NCBI GenBank assembly: GCA_039619475.1
Contig: CM077116.1
Location: 303,588,464-303,652,463 of the forward strand
DNA from: Icerya purchasi
Taxonomy: Eukaryota > Arthropoda > Insecta > Hemiptera > Monophlebidae
Direction of reading: 5' to 3'
Length of the DNA stretch: 64,000 bases
In this document: positions 55,651 through 64,000 of the stretch, one piece after another
How the letters are laid out: the number at the start of each line of letters is the position of its first letter
Numbering within the stretch: the first letter of the stretch is position 1
Notes under the pieces: model-generated
The model's input: only the letters and a program-made list of their open reading frames with translations
Databases searched by the model: none
What the model was told of the DNA's origin: nothing
Translations under genes and position numbers: made by a program

Positions 55651-56299
55651 ATACCAAAGATGGAGAAACAATAACAATCAACGTCGAAAAATGCCAAACG
55701 TATGTATCCTGAAAAGAAAAGAAATGACGAAGGTAAGAGCAAAAGGAGTTAGCTGTCCCATACCATGGTCACATCTGCAATTACAGAGCCCACAGTACAA
55801 ACGGACAAAGGAATCTGGCTATAAATAATTAAGGAAGAAGAAACACGGGATGTTTAAAAAGCAGTTAGATCCATCTAGCACGAAACCTATATAGAACACA
55901 GCGCTTAGCGTCCGTAAACAATTATCCGAAAGTTCAATGACTTTCTCCATCACTATAAAGCAAAGTTTATAGTTTTTAATTATGAAACATTAATCATATT
56001 TATGGCGACGACTGCAGAAACAGCGCCTACCATTCTGTTAAAAGGAAATGAGCAGAATTTTCACTGAACACTATGGCCACACTGCAACAGCAGCGCCCGC
56101 AGTGCCGGCTAACAAGGAGTTCACCTATCTACCGTTAGGGCCGCAAATGCGACAGCGAGCCCGCAAAATTAACTGCGAGCTGTGCCTGTTTGTGACTGTA
56201 ACTGCAACATCAGTGCGTGTTCTTCGTTTAGAGAGGAGTTCGTTGGGAATCACTGGACACGATAAGTTAGGAATGTCAAAATAGGAAATACTGAAGGGA
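55651..56299. other. Unannotated stretch between LINE tail and LINE coding part
   Basis: No recognisable coding sequence or repeat, apart from modestly GC-richer DNA at 56080-56240. Confidence 0.3.
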
Positions 56300-58235
56300 T
56301 TAGATATTAATATAATGAAGTACAGAGGATAGGAATTTTGCTACAATTGGTATGATCAACGTTGACTGTAATGAGAGAATAAAGGACACACAATATGGAG
56401 TTGGAACATCATGTGAGAGAAGCTCCGCGTATAGAGCTGCCCTTTCCGATGATAAAGAGGAGCATTCAAAGAATACATGATCAGAGTCACATACGACTGT
56501 GTTATCGATACACAGCGGACAAATAGGAGAGGACACTATGGAGAAACGATACAATGAAGCAGGAAGTCGACTGTGACCAGATCGAAGACGACAAATAGCA
56601 GATATGATGAATCGGGGAAGGTGCGAAAAATGTAGATACCATGGTTGAGTAGGTGGATTAGGGTGAATGGAAAAATATTGTGAATTAGGACTGGAGAAGG
56701 ATGATTTATAAAAAGATTTCCAATTGGCCTTTTGGATACTTTTTGCTATATTTAATAATTCATGAGAAGGAATCCGTCCGACTGGCCGCCCAGAAGAAAT
56801 AGCCGAACGAGCAAGATAATCCGCCTTTTCGTTGCCCGCAATTCCGGCATGACCAGGAATCCAAAGAAAGTCGATGGTTAATGAGTGCAATCTGCAAAGA
56901 CTGAAAATCAGTGATCGGATGCGCAGAATAATAGGATCAGAGTAAGAAGGAACATATGCAGAGGATATACACTGAAGGGCGCTTTTGCAATCAGAAATTA
57001 GGAGGAACATTTTACATTGCGGAAAAGATGGAATGAGCTCAATGGCACGTAGTAATGCCAATGTCTCCGCATAATAAATTGAACAAAATGCAGGAATTTT
57101 GAACAGGCTGGAATGGTCAAGAGCAGGAATGTAGATAGATGCACCCACTCCGTGTGCCATTTTGGACCCATCCGTAAAAATTAGGGTATGGTTAGCAAAG
57201 AATGATGAAACTGCCTGGTTAAATTCATAAACTGTTGCATGAGCAGGGAGATATTTTACATAAGAAGGCAAAGAAAAAAGATTCGGAGAAGGAATAACAT
57301 TTAATATCTCAAACTGGAAAAATGGAAGTTTATCGAAAGTTAGGATGAAGGGCGAAAACTTAATAAGACGCGAGGCAATGTGGCAGAGAATGGGAACCTT
57401 ATTAGAGGAAAAACGCCAATCTTGCAAGAGAGAAGAATATGCAGGGACAAGATTGTTTGGGTAAATATGTAGACGTTTAATAAGGAACCGATACGCGAGA
57501 TAGGATCTACGAATGGATAAAGGAGCCACATTAGCCTCTGCTAAAATCGCAGGAATAGGCGTGGATTTTAAGACTCCTAGACATAAGCGCAGGGCTGCAT
57601 TCTGAACTAAATCTAATTTAGCTAGGGGAGAACGAGCAGCAGTACCATACAGAAAACAACAGAAATCAAGTTTGGATCGAACAATGGATTTGTAGAGCAT
57701 AAGAAGTATCATAGGATCACCTCCCCAATGGGAAGAAGATAAAGACTTTAAGATATTCAAACGTTCTAGAGTAGACGAATGGAGGTAATTAATGTGCTCA
57801 GTAAAGGATAAACGGCTATTCAGAAAGATTCCTAAGTAGCGGAAGGAGGAAACAACAGGTATAGGTGTATTGTCGATATTTACGTTGATTGACTCAGGAT
57901 TATAGGAACGAAATGTGAAAACAATGCATGAAGATTTTGGAGGAGAGATATATAGATGGATTTGAGAAAGAGAACTCTGCAGAATGTACAAGGATTCTTG
58001 CATGTTATTGCAAGCATTTAGAATGCTAGGAGCAGTTGAAAAAAGTAGAATGTCATCTGCAAAAAATAAGGAAGTAGAAGGTAGATTAAGAGAGGCGACA
58101 CCAAGAGAATAAATATTGAAGAGCGTAGGACTAAGGCAGGAACCTTGCGGGAGGCCTCGAAAAACCTTTCGTGACTCAAATTTTTTAATTTTAACGCAAA
58201 GAGTAGCGTTGGCCGAATATTATACGCATTTTATC
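56300..58235 (-). pseudogene. LINE family B ORF2: part of RT, RNase H and C-terminus (longest copy here)
   Basis: A continuous minus-strand frame of about 645 codons, from just after a TAA near 58236 to 56300. It starts inside the reverse transcriptase: GLPQGSCLSPTLFNIYSLG, then the catalytic LFFADDILLFS (about 58050-58020), and FRYLGIFLNSRLSF. RNase H follows: LIFTDGSKMAHGVGASIYIP with D, YAETLALLRAIE with E, ISDCKSALQ with D, and IPGHAGIAGNEKADYLARSA with the last D. The C-terminus has CPLCIDN...CDSDHVFFECSSL, a CCHC-type cluster. Endonuclease and the first RT motifs are missing, as in a 5'-truncated insertion, so it cannot move itself. The lack of internal stops suggests a fairly recent insertion. 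Confidence 0.88.
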
Positions 58236-60165
58236 GATCTAGAGTAAAACTACCCCAACAACACGGAATTTATACATCATATCTGTAGCCGCTTTGCTCG
58301 ATATCCTCGGGGCGTACATCCACCGCGGATGAACCAAACAAAGGCCTTTATATTCGAGATTAACAGTAATAAATAAATGCCGCCAAAATTAATCACTAAT
58401 TCCAGCATCGTTATAAGGTTGCGCTATACATAATACATTCAATTCAATTTGTTGCGAAAATGGAATGGTATTGCTTTTAAAAAGATAGTCCTGGGAAATC
58501 GTAAAGCAGCAAAAATTAAAGTTAAGTTCCGTCAATTGACCGGCGAATTAAAAGTTGGACATACCGGAACGACGGTTAACGAGTAATCGATATGTTAGGC
58601 GTAACGTGGGAAAACGGAAAAATTGGAAACCGGAGTATAGTCGTTTTTCGAAAAACGAGTTTAGCAGCCCTACAACATCTGTAATTACGTAGACCACCAG
58701 ATAATACCAGAGAAGAAGGATTTGTCAGACTCTTTTGCGCAAAACAAAAATTCACCGAAAGCCGAGACTAAAAGACACGACTTTGAAAGGGGAAAGATGG
58801 TTACAGGATGAAAATAAAAATTAGAATAGAAATCCGAATATTATCAAAAACCGATAAGGCCCTAGGGGACATGGCGTCTCGTTAGGGGCCATGCATGTTG
58901 TTGAAAAGAAAGTTGCAATTTAATAAAAGTCATGCGTGAAAAAAAAAGGGAGGGAGGGGAAATAGAACGAAAGAAAATAACAAAAATAAACGGGATACGA
59001 ACGTATTCTTCGAAATGACGTAAACTTTCGATAGGAATCATTGCAGCGTCGTTATCCGTGGAAGCGGTGCATGGCAGATGTGCCGATGGTTTCGCTGTTT
59101 ACAGTGCCGTTGTACCGATTTTTCCTCAATATGAAGATAATTTAGCGAATAAAATGGACAAAGAAGAAGAAAAAGCCGAACATGGCCTCCACTTATCGAC
59201 ATCGCGCTCTTTCGTAAGACTGTTGATACGGAAAACCGACGCAAAGCTGGCCTCGAATTGACAAAAACAAAAAAAAAAAAGGGGAAAAAATCAAAAGAAA
59301 AAACGAAAAAACAGCAGTAGCGAAGCAAAAAGAATTCCCGGAAAAACATTGGAATTTTTAGTTTACACGAAACTGCGATTGGATAAGGGCGAACAAATGC
59401 TCGAATAAAGAGAATGAAGATGAGCTACAGATAAAGCGGGCAGAATCGTTTAAAGTCGCATTTTGATGAAAAAGAAGAAACTTGGATATAGCATTGAAAA
59501 AAATTCGAAAATATAAAAAAAAAAATAAAACGGAAGAGATAGAAGAAAAATGCAAAAAAAAAAAACAAAAACAAACAAAAAAACCTACAAACGAGATAGA
59601 AGATGCATTAAGGACTGTAGAAAAAAAGTAATGCTTTTTAAAAATTTATTTTTTATTCATTTATTTCTTTTTCCAACTCCCAAAAAAAAAAAAAAAAAAA
59701 AACAAAATGTACAACAACGCAATTTAAAAAGCAACAACGAATTTTATAACGAAATTTGAAAGCGATAAACTTTAAAGAAAATTCTTTAAAAGTGAAAAAA
59801 AAAAAGAAAACAGCGGCAGCATATGGCGAAATTCTTCTAAAAAAGTTTGGTATAAAAAGCTTAGTTTAGAAAGTAACCGTCTGCATATCATTATAATATA
59901 TGAAAAAGATAAATTAATTTTTTACATTATTATTATTTTATTGTTATTATTATTATGTTCGACCACCAGTTTACTGTAATTTTCCCGCTTTTCTTCCTTC
60001 TCTTTTATTCTTAGATTTCCTTTTCCGTCTTCTCAGATAATATCATGCGTTAATAAGTTAAGTTAACAATGTAAATACGTAATAAGGATTTGTGTAAGCT
60101 ATAAAACTACTATCAGTAAAGATGTTAATATTTAAATAAGTTTAAATTAATGAAAACATGAGTTG
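58236..60165. other. Unannotated stretch
   Basis: Flank of the LINE, then AT-rich DNA with many A-runs (58939, 59269, 59515, 59683). Frames seen here are low-complexity Lys- or Phe-rich artefacts. Confidence 0.4.
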
Positions 60166-62012
60166 TTTTTTTTTTTTTAAATTTTAAAATAAGTTTGTGG
60201 GTCTCACTGGGCATGTGTATGCCCGTTGTGTGAGTGCCCGACACTCTTATTATCGTTTATTTAGGTTGAACACTTTACAAATTTATACGTACTTATTATA
60301 CACATCGAAATTATATAAACCTTAATTAATATATGTCTTAGTAAATATATATATATAACTTATATACAGCTATAAAAATAAAAAAGAAAAAACCATACAC
60401 ATACCTACATTCACTCTAAAAGTCATATATACATGTATATCATGATAGCGTAAACAATATCTTCTTTATGAATTACGAACAGTAAGTTAAAAGAAGAGCG
60501 ACACAAAAACAACAACATAGAATACACGTTATATCAGTAGCTGCATTTTTTTTTTTTTTTTTTACCCCCCTTGGGTTTGCTAGCAAAGAGCATTAGCCCA
60601 GCAAAAAGGAATAGACACATGGAATAGAATAGAAATTATATTTTTATTCTGTCGACAATGGAATCAAGGAACACCCCTAGGACAGGAACAACAGAGATAG
60701 TAGGTAGAGAAAGAACATAAGAGGCGTTGAAAGGAGCAGGAAGACCAAGCTTTAAAAGATGACAATAAAGTAACTCACGCTCGCGAGATAAACCGGAGCA
60801 CTCAAAGAGCACGCGATTCGCATCGCAAACATACTGGGAACCTTCAGGATCCAATGGATAATTATGAGATGCAGCCAAAGAAAAGCGATTTAGTGAAGAA
60901 GGAAGGAGACTATGCGAGAAACGGAGGCGAGATAATTTAGTAATTATGGACCAACGCAAACTGGGAAACTCATAGAACCAAGGACGAGGGGGAGGAACAG
61001 GATTAATCAAGAGATAAAAGGAATTAGGATTAGCGAAAAGAGATACATAAACAGAATGCCAAAGTCTAAGATGGCAGGATTTAGTTGGAAGAAGAATATT
61101 GTGTGCTGGAACCCTACTAATAAAATTCCCATTGGAAGCAGCAGCTTTAGCAAGGAGGTCGACGGCTACATTTCCATGATTGAAACTATCTAGGAGTGAG
61201 GAATTCGGGCGCAGTTTGTTTTTTATTCTTTGCATCATTCCTTCAGCCATTTCACCACCTCCTTTTTCCACATGCTAATATGCTATTTTCGTTTATAATA
61301 TGATTGGGGATAATTCTCATTAATCTTAGTTAAAACCGAATATCACCTGTGTTATCAATTCGTAGATTTGCCCCTCTAGGATATATGTAATATATATTAT
61401 TTTGATTTCTTGCTATTCGAGTAGTTTTTGGCCTAGTTGGTAACCTTATATTATTGATATTATATTCGAGTAACCTGTAATAGTAGTAAGTAGTACATCT
61501 TTGCAGACATTTCATCATTTTCCTTCTATACATAATTGATCTCGAGTCACTCCGTTTCCAATGTGGTAGTATTAAGACACCTTTTTTGATTTTTACCTAT
61601 TTTATTGATTTCCGTTTTCTTAGCCTCTCCCCATATTTGGATTCCATATAGAATTCTAGCCATAATTATTGCATTGTAGTATATACGTAGTGTTTTATAT
61701 ATGAAAGTACCTGCTTTAATTTGTATAAAGCCAGAATTGTCTATTTTCGAATTTAATACTTGAACGGGCTTTTTCCAGCTCAAGGATCTATCGATATATA
61801 TTCCTAAATATTTAAAGTCTTTTACGTTTTCAAGAATTGGACGTATAAGCATTCGTTATTATGAAGTATGATTCGCAGGTCACGACCCTTGTGTTTAGTA
61901 CTGTTTCGGATATGTATCAATTTAGATTTATTTATATTTACACATAACCTCCTATCACGAGCCCATTTACTAAAATTGAATTCATGTAATATACGTGGAG
62001 ATATCATCATCT
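60166..62012 (-). mobile_element. LINE family A, post-RT region and 3' UTR, interrupted by family B
   Basis: On the minus strand, from 62012: FSKWARDRRLCVNINKSKLI, then VKDFKYLGIYIDRSLSWKK, ARILYGIQIWGEAKKTEINK, IGKNQKRCL and YYYYRLLEYNINNIRLPTRP. The 3' UTR ends with GGGCATGTGTATGCCC (hairpin) and a T-run at 60166-60178. It matches 43083-43940. The copy is truncated just after the YADD region and contains several frameshifts. Family B sequence (60546-61205) lies inside its 3' part. Confidence 0.82.
60546..61205 (-). mobile_element. LINE family B 3' fragment nested in family A
   Basis: The tail is a T-run at 60546-60563 followed by CCCTTGGGTTTGCTAGCAAA. The minus-strand frame has NGNFISRVPAHNILLPTKSC and YVCDANRVLFECSGLSRERE, the family B C-terminus. 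The long frame 61271-60636 starts in family A sequence and switches to family B at about 61205, marking the insertion point. No stop interrupts the family B part. A target duplication was not identified. Confidence 0.8.
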
Positions 62013-62771
62013 AGCTCACTCGAAATTCCGAGTATGAGTTATCTTCTAATTCAGAGGAGAATTAGAGGATAGGTAGACGCGCGTTGGAATCACGTAAGCA
62101 GGAGCGCAACGCCTAGCTTTCGTGCTGCCGACAACGTGAGAAATTTACCAATAGCGAGGCGAAGCCAAGACGACTGGCCTTTACTCACGTTGATGCAATT
62201 GTTCGCCGGCTGAGTGTTTCTATGCGACGCTAACGTGGAGATATATACACACATATATATATGTGTGTGTGTGTGTAAAACTCAGCCCTTGGGGTCTCGC
62301 GAGGAGACAAATTTTTTCCTCTAAAATTCTTTTAGAAAAATCGTGTTCAATTGACTAGGTCGTTCTTTCTTGACCTTTATTAAACAAAAATCTAGATGAC
62401 GAAGGTGCTACTTATTTGGCGTACATATAGAAGCGACGATGATAGTTATCGTAGATAATCGGGAGTGTGTCACAAGACTGATGAAATATGATGTAGCACT
62501 ATATAACATGGATAACATAGCCCAGCACGAGAAAGACGCAGCAGCCCCTTAATACGCTGAGTTACTAGAAAAATGTTAAATTAAAAATAAGCGCGGATAA
62601 AACCACTGATATGGACGTAAACGGCATTGCGGAAAACATAAACGTGTGGAAAAAAGGGTGCTCTAAGCAAAAACCTTGGTTATTTTGGAAGTTTGATAGC
62701 GCAGGTGTGTTAGATCGGAAAATAAAATTGGAAGGGGACTAAGTTAAAATTTCAACAGAAATCGATGCCGG
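62013..62771. other. Unannotated stretch
   Basis: Contains CAACGTGAG (62131-62139) and CTCACGTTG (62183-62191), a 9-bp inverted repeat, and a TA/TG microsatellite at about 62244-62276. No coding sequence. Confidence 0.35.
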
Positions 62772-63300
62772 TTCTTTTTTTTTTTTCAAATAATAATTCG
62801 CGGATCCCATGATGTACTAGCCCGTCTTTGGTTTCCCAACATAATTTATTTGTACAATATAACATCAACTTAAGTACTACTTTCTGTTACAACATAAAAA
62901 GTGTTAACTTATATATTACTATACTACAAAATCCTCATTATTTATCATTTATATTACAATTATACCATCATCTAAAATAATATTTCCTACTACAATAAAC
63001 TTATACATGATAACACTTATATATTACAATATAATTTTTATACAACTACCACTCTCTGATTAGCAGCTTAAAACTGGAGATAGTAACGAGTCTCATGTCA
63101 ACGTAGCGTCAATGTTATAGTCGATTCTGTACGATTTTGCTCCAGTCTGCCTGAAATTTTCAAATTTTTCTTACTGCCACAAAAAATTTAGTCTCCATCA
63201 TAACAACCTCTTTTACGTTTCCCAAGATAGTACCATCGCTTTTCTCCCTTCCTTCGTCAGATTTTTCAAGTTCCATCCATAAATATAATCGCGCGTGCTC
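62772..63300 (-). repeat. Fragment of the unclassified dispersed element (copy 2)
   Basis: A T-run at about 62774-62786, then the motif shared with 1-24 (CGTCTTTGGTTTCCCAACAT at 62825), and further right a coding-like minus stretch (DGTILGNVKEVVMMETKFFV, about 63240-63170) in the same relative place as the 87-codon frame of copy 1. It is probably a minus-strand retroelement 3' end. Confidence 0.35.
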
Positions 63301-63479
63301 TTCTAACCTAACTGCTATGTAGGCGACGACGCATAGTCATGATAATAATAATAATGCTTCTTTTTCTTCCGACCTTACCTATTGGGTAGTCTTCATAATT
63401 TTACTTTTACCGCTTTGATAAATTCGAAAAAAAAATTTCTCCTATTCTTGAATTTCTTTAAGTATTACGATACTTTTTT

Positions 63480-63640
63480 ATTTATTTATTTTTTTTTTTT
63501 AAATTGGGCTCGTCAACCAAGGACCTTCACCCAGAAACAATTAAAGGAAAACGAAAGTTATATAGTGAAACGATCAGATATCGTTAATAAGAAGGAAACA
63601 ATAGAGGGGATAATTATTATTTCTATTGCTCTTTACACCA
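63480..63640 (-). repeat. Possible LINE family B-like 3' tail
   Basis: T-run (63489-63500), then AAATTGGGCTCGTCAACCAAGGACCTTCACCCAG, the same tail plan as at 55545 and 10300. No family B coding sequence could be matched behind it. Confidence 0.4.
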
Positions 63641-63659
63641 TGCTATCAACCGAATTTTA

Positions 63660-64000
63660 ACCTTGTTTTTCCATCTCTCCAGATTTTTTTCATTTCGAAT
63701 TTCCTTTGGTATCTTCCCCATTAATTTTATTAATTGCTCTTCCTCTACATTGTGTCTATTTTACTTTTAATCCCCCTAGATCGTACATAGCAGGAATTAA
63801 TCGCAATTTCTAGTCCTGTACGTTCTTGTACTAGTTGGTAACTGCCGGTCTTCGAGTTTAGCGCACTCAGTAATTTGCTGTAATAATATAAAGCATTTTT
63901 GGTGACATTTCGTTATTTTTGTTTCACCAAGTAGCTAATGCGTCTTGCTCTCGTTGTGTAAGACCAGTTTTAAACATTTTTTTTTGCAAATTTGTTGATT
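63660..64000 (-). pseudogene. LINE fragment related to family A, cut by the window edge
   Basis: The minus strand reads NKNNEMSPKMLY and YYYSKLLSALNSKTGSYQLV, QERTGLEIAINSCYVRSRGI, then in another frame EEEQLIKLMGKIPKEIRNEK. The segment parallels KGNDKMFSKMYYFYYRLLEF and the following region of family A at 43200-43330. It is more diverged, so it is perhaps a related family. Frameshifts are present. Confidence 0.5.

Noticed and set aside
59038..59759. Phe-rich and Lys-rich frames on both strands
   Set aside because: They arise from A-runs and T-runs.

Overview
This is a eukaryotic, AT-rich and very gene-poor window. It is most likely from an arthropod nuclear genome, probably an insect. I infer this from the mix of mobile elements: I-type and Jockey-type non-LTR retrotransposons, a Tc1-like transposon with long IR/DR ends, a piggyBac-like remnant, Mutator/foldback-type palindromic elements, a tRNA-derived SINE, and abundant (TA)n and (TTTA)n microsatellites. 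I found no rRNA gene, no intact tRNA gene, no CRISPR array, no operon, and no host protein gene I could defend.

Layout. 1-4.6 kb holds short repeat fragments and unannotated AT-rich DNA. 4.6-10 kb holds one nearly complete I-like LINE on the minus strand; ORF2 is open (1,206 codons) and ORF1 is broken by a single in-frame stop. 10.3-11.5 kb is a 5'-truncated LINE of a second family ('family B'). 11.5-20.4 kb is mostly unannotated, with LINE scraps and microsatellites. A SINE lies at 20.46-20.77 kb and an inverted-repeat element at 21.26-22.15 kb. 22.9-25.1 kb is a decayed Jockey-type LINE, followed by an old foldback element (25.2-25.6 kb) and a possible host promoter/first exon near 26.2 kb. 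28.3-31.3 kb is a second Jockey-type element cut up by other insertions.

33.5-40.1 kb is a 6.6-kb palindromic element with arms of about 1 kb and a perfect 9-bp target duplication. A 1.28-kb internally deleted relative, with its own perfect 9-bp duplication, sits at 51.6-52.9 kb. 40.4-46 kb holds LINE fragments, a 27-bp minisatellite and a FLYWCH-like remnant. 46.9-49.7 kb holds a piggyBac-like 5' end, a LINE endonuclease scrap and a Tc1-like element with an open DD34E transposase. 50-55 kb holds a second possible promoter, a double hairpin, tandem repeats, the small foldback element and a second SINE copy. 55.5-64 kb is again LINE debris, including family B inserted in family A.

How the parts relate. 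Most recognisable coding sequence here belongs to selfish elements. The autonomous types (I-like LINE, Jockey, Tc1) carry their own enzymes. The SINE and the foldback elements carry no enzyme and must depend on proteins supplied elsewhere. The most interesting signal is the foldback family: three members of different age and size, with GGGCGC-repeat arm ends and distinguishable left and right arms, two of them with exact 9-bp target duplications.
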